A stretch of DNA of 64,000 bases from Halorussus aquaticus (GCF_024218795.1 NZ_CP100400.1:1550001-1614000), one strand, 5' to 3'. Positions 31,872 to 41,012 are shown, counted from the stretch's first letter. Notes: generated by a model not told the origin, from the letters alone. Numbers and translations are program-made.

Positions 31872-33023
31872 ATGACAGGTGACGAACGCGACCACTCCAC
31901 GACCGAGACCGACCGAGACCGCTCCGCGAGCGAAGAGGGGAGAGACCACTCCGAGAGCGAGGGCGAACGCGACTACTTCGAACGACTCGTCGACCGGAGC
32001 GCGCTCCGGGAGTACCTCGACCACCAGTTGGGCGAGGCCGACGGCTACGAGGTCCGACACCACGAGGAGGGCCACTCCAACGAGACGCTGTTCGTGACGT
32101 GGGGCGACCGGGAACTCGTCGTCCGGCGGCCGCCGCCCGGCGAGACGGCCGAGACCGCCCACGACGTGCTTCGAGAGTACCGGGTGCTGGACGCCCTACA
32201 GGACACCGCCGTCCCGGTTCCGGGGACCGTGCTGGCCTGCGAGGACCACTCGGTCGTCGGCAGCGACTTCTACGTGATGGAGCGCGTGGCGGGCGACGTT
32301 CTCCGGGACGCCGAACCAGACCGCTTCGGGACGCCCGACGCCCGCCAGCGAATCGGCGAGGAACTCGTGGACACCCTTGCGGCGATTCACGCGCTCGACT
32401 ACGAGGAGGTGGGACTCGGCGAGTTCGGCCACCCGCCGGGCTACACCGAGCGACAGGTCGAGCGCTGGACCAAGCAACTCCACTGGGCCTTCGAGCGGAC
32501 CGCCGACGAGCGGACGGTGCCCGAACTCCGAGAGGTGGGCGACTGGCTGGCGGAGCACTGCCCGACCGACCACGAACACGCGCTGGTCCACGGCGACTAC
32601 AAACTCGACAACGTGCTGTTCGCGCCGGGCACGCCGCCGGAACTCGCCGCCGTCTTCGACTGGGAGATGGCGACCCTCGGCGACCCGCTGGCCGACCTCG
32701 GGTGGATGCTGTCGTACTGGCGCGACCCCGGCGACCCCGACCCGGCGACGCCGGAACTGACGGCCACGTTCATGGAGGCGGAGGGGTACTCGACCCGTCG
32801 CGAATTGGTCGAGCGCTACGAGCGCGCGACAGGCATCGAGTACGAACACGACCGGTTCTACCGGTCGCTCGCGGTGTACAAACTCGCGGCGCTCGGCGAG
32901 ATGTTCTACCGGCGCTACCTCGAAGGCAACAGCGACGACCCGATGTATCCGGCCATGGAACACCGCGTCCCGGACCTCGCCCGGCGCGCGAAGCGAATCA
33001 TCGACGGCGACGAACCGCTCTGA
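31872..33023 (+). CDS. Aminoglycoside-phosphotransferase-like kinase (LvaA/ACAD10-11 kinase type)
   Basis: A 383-residue APH-fold protein. The nucleotide-binding start (NETLFVTWGDRELVVRRPPPG) is followed by the Brenner catalytic motif LVHGDYKLDNVLF near residue 240 and the metal site VFDWEMATLGDPLADLGW near 265. The first 40 residues are an acidic tail (repeated D-R-D-R/E-S-E). Members of this branch accompany acyl-CoA dehydrogenases; in Pseudomonas LvaA phosphorylates 4-hydroxyacyl-CoA so that LvaC can convert it. Divergence from an ACAD10/11-like gene here supports the same role. An antibiotic kinase function is unlikely given the context. Confidence 0.82.
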   Translation: MTGDERDHSTTETDRDRSASEEGRDHSESEGERDYFERLVDRSALREYLDHQLGEADGYEVRHHEEGHSNETLFVTWGDRELVVRRPPPGETAETAHDVLREYRVLDALQDTAVPVPGTVLACEDHSVVGSDFYVMERVAGDVLRDAEPDRFGTPDARQRIGEELVDTLAAIHALDYEEVGLGEFGHPPGYTERQVERWTKQLHWAFERTADERTVPELREVGDWLAEHCPTDHEHALVHGDYKLDNVLFAPGTPPELAAVFDWEMATLGDPLADLGWMLSYWRDPGDPDPATPELTATFMEAEGYSTRRELVERYERATGIEYEHDRFYRSLAVYKLAALGEMFYRRYLEGNSDDPMYPAMEHRVPDLARRAKRIIDGDEPL

Positions 33024-33115
33024 GGTCTCCTCCTCGAACCGACCCTCGCCGACGTTCCGCCGGACACCCCCGAGGCGACCAAATCGTTTTGCCGTCGCGC
33101 GCCGACGCTGGACGC

Positions 33116-33886
33116 ATGCCAACGCTCGACGCGTTCGACCTCTCGGGAACCGTCGCCGTCGTGACCGGCGGCACCCGCGGCATCGGCCGGGCCATCGCCG
33201 CGGGATTCGCCGACGCCGGGGCCGACGTAGTGCCGACCGCCCGCACCGAGGCGGCCGTCGAGGACGCCGTCGCGGACGTGCGCGACCGCGGGGCGTCGTC
33301 GCTCGTCGCGCCGACCGACGTGACCGACGAGCGGGCCGTCAGCGACCTGTTCGAACGAGTCGAAGACGAACTGGGCGGGGTGGACGCGGTGGTGAACAAC
33401 GCCGGTATCAACCCCGACGCCGCGCTGGGACCGCCCGAAGACGTGGACGCCGAGGCCTTCGATTTCACGGCCGACGTGAACCTCGGCGGGGCGTTCGACT
33501 GCGCGCGGGCGGCGGCCGACTCCCTCGCGGAGCGCGGCGGGACCGTCGTCAACGTCGCCAGCGTCGGCGGACTCGTCGGCCTGCCGCGCCAGCACCCCTA
33601 CGTCGCCTCGAAGCACGGTCTCGTCGGTCTCACGAAGAGCATGGCGCTCGACTGGGCACCCGACGTGCGGGTCAACGCGCTCGCGCCGGGGTACGTCCGC
33701 ACCGACCTCACCGCGGAACTGCAGGAGAACGAGCGACTCCGCCAGTCCATCGTGGACCGGACGCCGATGGCGCGGTTCGCCGACCCGGAGGAGATCGCCG
33801 GTCCCGCCGTCTTCCTCGCCAGCGACGCCGCCTCGTACGTCACCGGCGAGTGTCTGGCCGTGGACGGCGGGTGGACTGCGCGGTGA
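33116..33886 (+). CDS. SDR-family oxidoreductase, FabG-like
   Basis: A 256-residue classical SDR: TGGTRGIGRAIAAGF cofactor loop, DVTDERAV, VVNNAGINPDAAL, catalytic NVASVGGLVGLPRQHPYVASKHG with Ser/Tyr/Lys, and the C-terminal ASDAASYVTGECLAVDGGW typical of FabG/3-oxoacyl reductases. It follows the APH-like kinase by about 90 bases on the same strand. In the levulinate comparison it would correspond to the keto-to-hydroxy reductase, but FabG-like SDRs are common and the assignment is loose. Confidence 0.85.
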   Translation: MPTLDAFDLSGTVAVVTGGTRGIGRAIAAGFADAGADVVPTARTEAAVEDAVADVRDRGASSLVAPTDVTDERAVSDLFERVEDELGGVDAVVNNAGINPDAALGPPEDVDAEAFDFTADVNLGGAFDCARAAADSLAERGGTVVNVASVGGLVGLPRQHPYVASKHGLVGLTKSMALDWAPDVRVNALAPGYVRTDLTAELQENERLRQSIVDRTPMARFADPEEIAGPAVFLASDAASYVTGECLAVDGGWTAR

Positions 33887-33991
33887 CGCGGGGACTGACC
33901 CCAATCGGTTGCGTCCTCCGGTAAGACGGAGCGCGTGTTCGGCAGTACACTTTTGCAGGTCTCCCTGTACGTTCGAGGCAGGACCCGGCCG

Positions 33992-34612
33992 ATGACGCCG
34001 ACGAACCGGTGGAACAGGACTCGCTATCGGCTGTACGCTCCGATATACGATATCGTGGCGCGGCCGCTGGAGCGGGGCCGTCGGCGCGCTATCGCCCGAC
34101 TCGACCCGCGGCCGAGCGACCGCATCCTCCTCGTCGGTTGCGGAACCGGGATGGACCTCGACTACCTCCCTGAGGAGGCCGCAGTGACCGCCGTCGATTT
34201 GACGCCGACGATGGTCCGGCGCACGGAAGCGCGTGCGGAAGCACTCGACCGAACTGTCGGTCTCGCGGTCGGTGACGCGCACACACTGCCCTTCGAGGAC
34301 GACGCCTTCGACGCGGTCCTCCTCCATCTCGTCCTCTCGGTGGTCCCGGACCCGGAGGCGGTCGTCGAGGAGACGACGCGCGTACTCTCACCGGACGGCC
34401 GCGTGTCGATTTACGACAAGTTCGCTCCGGCGGACGCCGACCCGTCGCTCGCCAGACGCGTGGCTAATCCCGTGGCTCGGCTCCTGTTCGCCGACCTCAA
34501 CCGACCGCTCGAACCGATGGTCGCCGGTACTCCGCTCGACGTGGCACGCCGGGAGTCGTTCCTCGGCGGACTGTACACGGCGACCGTCGCTCGTCCGAGC
34601 GTCGAGGAGTGA
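33992..34612 (+). CDS. Class I SAM-dependent methyltransferase
   Basis: A 206-residue methyltransferase of the UbiE/PhcB-like group. Motif I is ILLVGCGTGMDLDYLP, the acidic loop AVDLTPTMV, and motif IV region GDAHTLPFEDDAFDAVLLHLVLS, with VEETTRVLSPDGRVSIYDKF after it. ATG 33992 begins MTPTNRWNRTRYRLYAPIYD, the usual start of the family; an earlier in-frame start would add an unrelated tail. The substrate (quinone, lipid or small acid) cannot be deduced. It lies between the SDR and CoA-ligase genes and may be an independent unit. Confidence 0.82.
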   Translation: MTPTNRWNRTRYRLYAPIYDIVARPLERGRRRAIARLDPRPSDRILLVGCGTGMDLDYLPEEAAVTAVDLTPTMVRRTEARAEALDRTVGLAVGDAHTLPFEDDAFDAVLLHLVLSVVPDPEAVVEETTRVLSPDGRVSIYDKFAPADADPSLARRVANPVARLLFADLNRPLEPMVAGTPLDVARRESFLGGLYTATVARPSVEE

Positions 34613-34783
34613 CGGTGCTCGTTCCGAACAGACTCTCGGCTTCTCGGAGTCCGTGGCGAACGACTACTGGCGGCAGAGAGCCTGCCCCCATTGCCGTTCG
34701 CTCGCGGCTCTTGCCCACTGTCACCAATCCCCACTTTTTAGACCGGCCCCGTCGTACCGGACGCCGATACTCGGAGAACCAAC

Positions 34784-36445
34784 ATGTCTTGGCGAATCAC
34801 GCTCGACGCTCCGACGTACGAGCAGGCCCGCGATGAGTTCTCGTGGGAGCAGATACCCGACGACTACAACATCGCTCGCGACGCGCTGGGCAAGCACGAG
34901 GACCCCGACCGACCCGCGCTCTATCAGGCGTACCCGGACGGGTCGCGGGAGACCTACACGTTCCGCGACCTCGACGCGCGCACGGACGCCGTCGCCCGCG
35001 GGTTGGCCGACCGCGGTATCGAACGCGGCGACCGCGTGGCAGTCGTCGTCCCGCAGAAACCCGCCAATCCCATCACGCACCTCGCGTGCTGGAAGTTGGG
35101 CGCGGTCTCGCTCCCCCTGTCGGTCCTGTTCGGGACCGACGCACTCCGCTATCGCCTCGCGGACTCGGGGGCGAGGGCGGTCGTCGCCGACGAGTCGGTC
35201 CTCGATACGGTGCTGGCGGTGCGCGAGGACTGCCCGGACCTCGACCACGTCGTCGCCGTCGATGCCGCGGACCCGCCGTCCGACGTCGAGCGGTTCGAGG
35301 CGCTGCACGAGGACCGGCCGACCGAGTTCGAAGTCGCCGAGACCGACGCGGACACGCCCGCCATCGTCATGTACACCAGCGGGAGTACGGGACCGCCGAA
35401 GGGCGTCCTCCACACCCACGACGTCTGGCTGGGTCACTGCCCGGCGTTCTACATGTACTTCGAGCGCGAGGTCGAGGAGTCGGTGTTCTGGACCCCCGCG
35501 GACTGGGCGTGGATCGGCGCGCTCGGCGACCTCGTCTTCCCGGCGTGGCACCACGGCCGCCCGGTCGTCGGCTACCCGATGGGCGGGTTCGACGCCGAGA
35601 CGGCCTACGAACTGCTGGCGGAGTTCGACGTCACCGACGCCTTCCTCCCGCCGACCGCCATCCGGATGCTGATGGAGGTCGAGGACCCCGCCGACGAGTA
35701 CGACCTCGACCTGAAGGCGGTCTGCTCGGGCGGCGAACCCCTGACCCCCGAGATTCTCGACTGGGCCGACGAGGAACTGTCCGGCGTCGCCGTCAACGAA
35801 CTCTACGGCCAGACCGAGGCCAACCTGCTGGTGTCGAACTGCCGGGACTGGTTCCCGGCCCGGCCAGGGAGCATGGGCAAGCCAGTTCCCGGTCACGAGG
35901 TCGCAATCGTGGACCCGGAGACCGGCGAGCGCCGTCCGCGGGACGAGGTCGGGATGATAGCGGTTCGACGGGACGGCGACCCGGTCGTCTTCGAGGGGTA
36001 CTGGAACCAACCGGAGAAGACCGCGGACGCGACCGTCACCGCGCCCGACGGCACGGAGTGGCACCTGACCGGGGACCTCGGGTCCCGCGACGAGGACGGT
36101 TACGTCTGGTTCAAGGCGCGCGACGACGACGTCATCATCACCGCGGGCTACCGGGTGGGTCCCGGCGAAGTCGAGAGCGCCGTCCTCGAACACCCCGACG
36201 TCGAGCAGGTCGGCGTCGTCGGCGTCCCCGACGAGCGACGCGGCGAAATCATCAAGGCGTTCGTGCAACCAGTCGGCGGGGCGACCCCCGAGGACGCGCT
36301 CCGCGAGGAGATTCGGGACCTCGTCCGCGAGGACCTCGCCAAGCACGAGTACCCCCGCGAGATAGCGTTCCTCGACGAACTCCCGCAGACGACGACCGGC
36401 AAGATTCAGCGCCGAAAGCTCCGGGACCGCGAGACCGATGAGTAG
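34784..36445 (+). CDS. AMP-forming acyl-CoA synthetase, medium-chain/acetyl-CoA synthetase-like
   Basis: A 553-residue ANL ligase. P-loop YTSGSTGPPKGV near residue 200, DWAWIGALGDLVFPAW (the ACSM/propionyl-type active-site helix), YGQTEANLLV, TGDLGSRDEDGYVWFKARDDDVI and the catalytic lysine in QTTTGKIQRRKL. The lack of an N-terminal acetyl-CoA synthetase cap and the D-W-A-W motif place it with ACSM-like ligases for medium-chain, branched or aromatic acids. CACTTTTTAGAC about 45 bases before the ATG may be its TATA element. It is the only ligase of this subtype in the window and could feed the ACAD/kinase pair. Confidence 0.88.
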   Translation: MSWRITLDAPTYEQARDEFSWEQIPDDYNIARDALGKHEDPDRPALYQAYPDGSRETYTFRDLDARTDAVARGLADRGIERGDRVAVVVPQKPANPITHLACWKLGAVSLPLSVLFGTDALRYRLADSGARAVVADESVLDTVLAVREDCPDLDHVVAVDAADPPSDVERFEALHEDRPTEFEVAETDADTPAIVMYTSGSTGPPKGVLHTHDVWLGHCPAFYMYFEREVEESVFWTPADWAWIGALGDLVFPAWHHGRPVVGYPMGGFDAETAYELLAEFDVTDAFLPPTAIRMLMEVEDPADEYDLDLKAVCSGGEPLTPEILDWADEELSGVAVNELYGQTEANLLVSNCRDWFPARPGSMGKPVPGHEVAIVDPETGERRPRDEVGMIAVRRDGDPVVFEGYWNQPEKTADATVTAPDGTEWHLTGDLGSRDEDGYVWFKARDDDVIITAGYRVGPGEVESAVLEHPDVEQVGVVGVPDERRGEIIKAFVQPVGGATPEDALREEIRDLVREDLAKHEYPREIAFLDELPQTTTGKIQRRKLRDRETDE

Positions 36446-36467
36446 TTCCGCGGTGGTCCCTGAGAAA

Positions 36468-36740
36468 CTACTCCGTCTTTATGAACTCCGTCGTTCCGTC
36501 CTGTTCCACCGTGATACGATAGCTCTCGTAGCTGAACTCGACCTGCATCTGAGCCTCCGCCTTCGGCGGGTTGGAGAAGAGGTGCTGGAGGACTTCGTCC
36601 GTACACTCCCACAGGTTCGGTATCTCGGTGGAGTCCTTCCCTTCGATATCCGCGACTATCTCTGCGACCGCCGTCGCCGGTTCCGCCTGCTCCGTATCGA
36701 TCTGTCGGTGGATGATGTCGCTCTCGGGTTCGTCGGACAT
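36468..36740 (-). CDS. HalOD1 output-domain protein
   Basis: A 90-residue stand-alone HalOD1 domain, a module found only in haloarchaea and often fused to receiver or PAS domains. Typical features are AVAEIVADIEGKDSTEIPNL, the helix ECTDEVLQHLFSN and the strand pair QVEFSYESYRITVEQDGTTEF. Its molecular function is unknown; it is regarded as a signalling output. A minus-strand TATA-like CAAACTTATGG at 36763-36773 lies about 27 bases before the ATG, so the transcript is probably leaderless. It converges with the CoA-ligase gene (22-base gap). Confidence 0.85.
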   Translation of the reverse strand: MSDEPESDIIHRQIDTEQAEPATAVAEIVADIEGKDSTEIPNLWECTDEVLQHLFSNPPKAEAQMQVEFSYESYRITVEQDGTTEFIKTE

Positions 36741-36878
36741 TCTGCCAGCTATACAATAGCTCCACCCATAAGTTTGGGTTACGGGCGACCGGCGCGTCCG
36801 TAATCGGGGATTGAACCGACCGCCTCGCGCGCTGACTCTCTCGACTTTCTCGGAGTCGGACGACTTCGGCGGCGTCGG

Positions 36879-37595
36879 TCAGTCGGACTCGGCCACCGAG
36901 ACCGAGAGGTACTCTTCGAGCAGGTCGTCGCGCTCGCGGAGTTCGGGCACGCTCCCCTCCCAGACGTTCGACCCCTTCTCGATGACGTAGGCGCGTTCGG
37001 CGAGGTCCAGCGCGAACTGGACGTTCTGCTCGGTCAGCAGGACGGTCACGTCCTCCTCCACGATTTCGCGGAACACGCGCCGCAGGTCCTCGACGATGAC
37101 CGGCGCGAGACCCTCGGTGGGTTCGTCCAGCAGGAGGAGGTCGGGGTTCTGGACGAGCGCGCGACCGACCGAGAGCATCTGCTGTTCGCCCCCCGAGAGG
37201 TCCCGACCCAGACTGTCGCGGAGGTCGTCGAGCGTCGGGAATATCTCGTACATCTCCTCGACCGGCCGGGGGTCCCCGGCGGTCTCGGCCGCCACCTGCA
37301 GGTTCTCGTGGACGGTCAGCGTCGGGAATATCCGGCGGTCCTCGGGGACGAGTTTGATGCCCATCCCGCTGATTCTATCGACCGCGGCGTCGGCGATGTC
37401 GGTGCCGCGGTAGGTGATGCGCCCCTCGCGCCGCGGCACGGACCCGACGATGCTCCGGAGCGTGGTCGTCTTGCCCGCGCCGTTCCGCCCGAGGAGGACG
37501 ACGACCTCGTTCTCCTCCACGTCGAGCGAGAGGTCGAACAGGACGTGACTGTTCCCGTAGTAGACGTCCACGTTCTCCATCTCCAGAATCGCCAT
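36879..37595 (-). CDS. livF: Branched-chain-type ABC importer ATPase LivF (system 1)
   Basis: A 238-residue ABC ATPase: Walker A GRNGAGKTT near residue 36, Q-loop, signature LSGGEQQMLSVGRAL, Walker B LLLLDEPTEGLAP, and H-loop region VLLTEQNVQFALDLAERAYVI. The LivF-specific GMGIKLVPEDRRIFPTLTVHENL is present. It is the last gene of a minus-strand livH-livG-livF set. The two ATPases power import of a hydrophobic amino acid or, in this CoA-ester context, possibly a carboxylic acid. Confidence 0.9.
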   Translation of the reverse strand: MAILEMENVDVYYGNSHVLFDLSLDVEENEVVVLLGRNGAGKTTTLRSIVGSVPRREGRITYRGTDIADAAVDRISGMGIKLVPEDRRIFPTLTVHENLQVAAETAGDPRPVEEMYEIFPTLDDLRDSLGRDLSGGEQQMLSVGRALVQNPDLLLLDEPTEGLAPVIVEDLRRVFREIVEEDVTVLLTEQNVQFALDLAERAYVIEKGSNVWEGSVPELRERDDLLEEYLSVSVAESD

Positions 37596-37644
37596 CAGGC
37601 CTCACCTCCCGACTCCGCCTTCGCTCTGCCGGTCGGCGTCGTCA

Positions 37645-38532
37645 TCACCCCTCACCCCCGAGGTAGGCCTCGCGGACGCGCTCGTCGGCCATCACCTCGT
37701 CGGGAGTGCCGTCGGCGATGAGTCGCCCGTTGTTGAACACGAGGATGCGGTCGGAGATGCCGAGGACCACCTCCATGTCGTGTTCCGTGACGAGGAACGT
37801 CGTGTCCGTGGTCTCGTCGAGTTCGCCGATGAGTTCGACCATCCGCCGGGTCTCGGTCGCGTTCATCCCGGCGGTGGGTTCGTCCAGCAGGACCACCGAC
37901 GGGTCGGTCCCCAGCGCGAGCGCGATTTCGACCTTCCGAACGTCTCCGTGAGAGAGGTTCGCGCACCGGGTGTCGGCGACTCCTTCGAGGTTGGTCAGTT
38001 CGAGGACGCGGCGGGCCTGCTCGTTGAGTTCGTCGTCGCTGGCGGCGACGGACGTGACGTCGAGGGTCCGGCCCTCGCGGCTGATTCGAGCGACGCGGAC
38101 GTTCTCCAGCACCGTCAGGCGCTCGAAGACGTTGTTTATCTGGAACGCGCGGGCGAGTCCGAGGCGGTTTATCTCGAACGGTTCCATCCCCGTCACGTCC
38201 ACCAGTCCGGCGTCCGCAGTGTCGTCGGGATCGGTCGCAGTCCCCGCGTTCGCGTCCGTCCCGCCGTCGGCGTCCATCTGGGTACCACCGTCGGCGTCCG
38301 CCGCCGTCCCGCCGTCGGGTACCGGGTCCTCCCGGCGCGGACGGATGGCGATGCGACCCTCGGTCGGGTCCAGTTGCCCGGCGAGCAGGTTGTAGAACGT
38401 GGTCTTGCCCGCGCCGTTCGGGCCGATGATGCTGGTGATGTCGGCGTCGTCTATCGCCACGCTCACGTCGTCCACCGCGACGAGCGCGCCGAACTCCCGC
38501 GTCAGGTGTTCGGTTTCGAGAACTGTCGTCAC
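37645..38532 (-). CDS. livG: Branched-chain-type ABC importer ATPase LivG with acidic insert (system 1)
   Basis: A 295-residue ABC ATPase: Walker A IGPNGAGKTTFYNLL near residue 38, LGLARAFQINNVFERLTVLENV Q-loop region, signature LSHGDVRKVEIALAL, Walker B VVLLDEPTAGMNATE. About 50 extra residues (roughly 63-110) of Asp/Gly/Thr-rich repeats (DADGGT units) interrupt the fold between Walker A and the Q-loop, with matching repetitive DNA near 38210-38320. LivG proteins normally lack this and are nearer 250 residues. The frame is intact, so the protein is probably functional, with the insert as a surface loop. Confidence 0.88.
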   Translation of the reverse strand: MTTVLETEHLTREFGALVAVDDVSVAIDDADITSIIGPNGAGKTTFYNLLAGQLDPTEGRIAIRPRREDPVPDGGTAADADGGTQMDADGGTDANAGTATDPDDTADAGLVDVTGMEPFEINRLGLARAFQINNVFERLTVLENVRVARISREGRTLDVTSVAASDDELNEQARRVLELTNLEGVADTRCANLSHGDVRKVEIALALGTDPSVVLLDEPTAGMNATETRRMVELIGELDETTDTTFLVTEHDMEVVLGISDRILVFNNGRLIADGTPDEVMADERVREAYLGGEG

Positions 38533-38533
38533 G

Positions 38534-39445
38534 TCAGACCCCCTCCTCGGCCCCGAACAGTCCCTGCGGTTTGAGTACGAGGACCGCTATCATCGCGAGG
38601 AACGGGAGTAACTGGCCCGCCCCGGAGATGACGATGCTCCCGACGGCGATGAGCAGCCCGATGACGTACGCGCCGACGAACGCGCCCGTGAACGACCCGA
38701 GACCCCCGATGACCACGACGACGAACGCGTTGATGATGACCTGATTGCCCATCGCCGGACTCACCGCGCCGACGGGCGAGGCGAGCGCGCCGCCCAGTCC
38801 GGCGAGGACCGCTCCGACGAAGAAGACGCCGGTGTAGAGCCGCGAGACGTCGATACCGAGCAGGCGGGCCATGTCGCGGTCGCTCGACGTCGCCCGCACG
38901 AGGCGGCCGACGTTGGTGAACCGGAGGACCGCGAACAGCGCGCCGAGCACGGCTATCGACGTGAGTATCAGGAACACCCGGTAGGTCGGGGCCGCGAGCG
39001 AACTCGTGAACCGGACGGTGCCCTGAAGCTCCGGCGGCGGCGCGATGACGAACTGGCCCGTCCCGAAGGCGACTCTGGTGAGGTCGGTGAGTATCAGGAC
39101 GAACGCGAACGTCAGCAGCAGTTGGTCGAGTACCTCCTCCTGTCGGCCGTAGAGCCTGCGGATGAACCCCATCTCGATGACCGCGCCGAGCACGCCGACG
39201 ACGAGTAGTGCGGCCACCACGCCCGGCCAGAACCCCAGTTGCGGGACGCCCAGACCCAGAACGTCGAGACCGTTGACCAGCGTCACGGCCACGTACGCGC
39301 CGATCATGTAGAGCGCCCCGTGCGCGAAGTTGAGTACGTCGAGGACGCCGAAGATGAGGCTCAGCCCGATGGCGACGAGGAACAACTGCGCGCCGATGCT
39401 GAGTCCCGTGATAACCTGATCCGCGATCAGGTCGATGCTAACCAT
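38534..39445 (-). CDS. livH: Branched-chain-type ABC importer permease LivH (system 1)
   Basis: A 303-residue permease with about eight helices. Family marks are VITGLSIGAQLFLVAIGLSL at the N-terminus, FGVLDVLNFAHGALYMIGAY, the cytoplasmic coupling region ATSSDRDMARLLGIDVSRLY, and VVVVIGGLGSFTGAFVGAYVIG near the end. ATG 39445 is preferred over a GTG two codons upstream because GAGGTG is placed 5 bases before it. The livG gene begins one base after its stop. It diverges from the binding-protein gene of the same system. Confidence 0.9.
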   Translation of the reverse strand: MVSIDLIADQVITGLSIGAQLFLVAIGLSLIFGVLDVLNFAHGALYMIGAYVAVTLVNGLDVLGLGVPQLGFWPGVVAALLVVGVLGAVIEMGFIRRLYGRQEEVLDQLLLTFAFVLILTDLTRVAFGTGQFVIAPPPELQGTVRFTSSLAAPTYRVFLILTSIAVLGALFAVLRFTNVGRLVRATSSDRDMARLLGIDVSRLYTGVFFVGAVLAGLGGALASPVGAVSPAMGNQVIINAFVVVVIGGLGSFTGAFVGAYVIGLLIAVGSIVISGAGQLLPFLAMIAVLVLKPQGLFGAEEGV

Positions 39446-39623
39446 GCGCACACCTCGACGAGAACGAGATTAAACGTTTCGCCGTTCTCGGGTGTTCTAG
39501 GTGTCGAATACCGCCGTTTTACTATTGAGACGGGACGCGGTTGGATGAGCGTCACCGGCCGGATAAACGTTGTGGCGGCGAGTGATAGAATAGAGACAGG
39601 GCGGCCCTCGTACTCAGGCGAAG

Positions 39624-39630
39624 GTATATG
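39624..39630 (+). promoter_or_regulatory. Putative TATA box of the system 1 binding-protein gene
   Basis: GTATATG in AAGGTATATGTTCAC is centred about 36 bases before the ATG at 39663, giving a leader of roughly 10 nt. The divergent livH promoter must lie in the same 217-base spacer, where ATTAAACGTT (39470-39479) and ATAAACGTTG (39562-39571) form a loose repeat. Confidence 0.45.
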
Positions 39631-39662
39631 TTCACATCTATCATCAACGATTCGTGGGTTTC

Positions 39663-41012
39663 ATGACAACAGATGACACTCCCCGTGTCGGACGGGAGGA
39701 GAGGGGTGAATCGACGGGGTGGAATCGCCGCGCGTTCCTCGGTGCGGCGGGTGCGACCGGCGTGGCCGGACTGACGGGACCGGTGGGGTCGGCCGCCGGA
39801 CAGAACGGGCCGATCAAGATCGGAGCGGTCTACCTGCTGTCGGGTCTCGGGCAGTCGCTCGGGTCGGCATCGGTCGCCGCCGCGGAACTCACGGTGAAGA
39901 AGATAAACGAGGCGGGCGGCATCATGGGTCGGGACGTCGAACTGATAGTCCGCGACCACGAGAACAGTGCCTCCACCGCGAACCAGCACTTCCGGGACCT
40001 CGTCCAGCGGCAGGGCGTCGCGGCGATGATCGGTCTGACCTCCTCGGGCGTGACGCTCTCTACCGCGCCCACGGTCGCACAGCTCGGTGTCCCCCTGACG
40101 CTGACCGACATCGGGACGCCGTTCATCACGGAACACGACGAGGACACGTACGGCGACAACGCGCAGGGGACGCCGGTTCACTTCCGGACCAACGCGAACA
40201 CCGCCATCAACACGTGGGCGATGGCGAAGTACGCGATGGAGAACCTCGACGTGACGCGGGTCGCCAACCTCGGTCCCGACTACGCGTACGGCCAGCAGTG
40301 TTGGGAGTACTTCAAGGCGTTCTCGAACGCGATGGGGGCCGACTACGAGTACGTCGCCAGCCAGTTCCCGGAGGTGGGTGCGGGCGACATGACGCCCCAG
40401 ATAAACACGGTGACCAACGCCAACCCGGAACTGGTGTTCACCTCGTTCTGGGGCGGCGACGCGGTCACGTTCGTCCAGCAGGCCACCCAGCAGGGACTCT
40501 TCGAGCAGGCCACCGACGTCTTCGACACGCTGGGCGCCGACCCGACCGTGTTCAAGGCGCTGGGCGGTAGCATGCCCGAGGGCGTCAACTACTCCTCGTG
40601 GTACTGGCACTCCACGTACGACAACGAGAACAACCAGAACTTCCTGAACGCGTGGAACGAGGAGTACGCCGACACCGACACTATCGGCGTCCCGTCGTTC
40701 ACCGGGCCGAGCGCGTGGTCGGCGCTCTGGATGTACAAGCGAGCCATGGAGAACGCGGGGAGTACCAACCCCGACGACATCGCCTCGCAGTTGGAGGGGA
40801 TGCAGTTCCAGAACGACCCGCGGGGACCGATAACCATCGACGCCGACTCCCACCAAGCGCAGGCCCCGACAATCATCGGGACCACCAGCAGCGACGACGA
40901 CGTCCCCTACGACGGCGTGGGCCTCCAGCCCTCGGAGTCGCTCAGCGTCGACCGCGGGACGCTCACCGACCTCCTGAGTCAGGCCGACACCAACCTGCCG
41001 CCGGGCGTCTGA
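39663..41012 (+). CDS. Branched-chain-type ABC substrate-binding protein, Tat-exported (system 1)
   Basis: A 449-residue type I periplasmic-binding-fold protein. The N-terminal NRRAFLGAAGATGVAGL is a Tat signal with twin arginines; no lipobox Cys follows, so it may be released or held by the uncleaved signal. The mature part starts PIKIGAVYLLSGLGQSLG and contains ELTVKKINEAGGIMGRDVEL, typical of LivK/Leu-Ile-Val and aromatic-acid receptors. It is divergent from livH and followed by livM, so the importer is encoded as two divergent transcripts. The ligand is unknown; neighbouring CoA ligases make a carboxylate plausible. Confidence 0.88.
   Translation: MTTDDTPRVGREERGESTGWNRRAFLGAAGATGVAGLTGPVGSAAGQNGPIKIGAVYLLSGLGQSLGSASVAAAELTVKKINEAGGIMGRDVELIVRDHENSASTANQHFRDLVQRQGVAAMIGLTSSGVTLSTAPTVAQLGVPLTLTDIGTPFITEHDEDTYGDNAQGTPVHFRTNANTAINTWAMAKYAMENLDVTRVANLGPDYAYGQQCWEYFKAFSNAMGADYEYVASQFPEVGAGDMTPQINTVTNANPELVFTSFWGGDAVTFVQQATQQGLFEQATDVFDTLGADPTVFKALGGSMPEGVNYSSWYWHSTYDNENNQNFLNAWNEEYADTDTIGVPSFTGPSAWSALWMYKRAMENAGSTNPDDIASQLEGMQFQNDPRGPITIDADSHQAQAPTIIGTTSSDDDVPYDGVGLQPSESLSVDRGTLTDLLSQADTNLPPGV

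Noticed and set aside
31872-33023. Aminoglycoside resistance gene
   Set aside because: The APH fold is present, but the gene is divergent from an acyl-CoA dehydrogenase and lies in a catabolic cluster; a CoA-ester kinase fits better.
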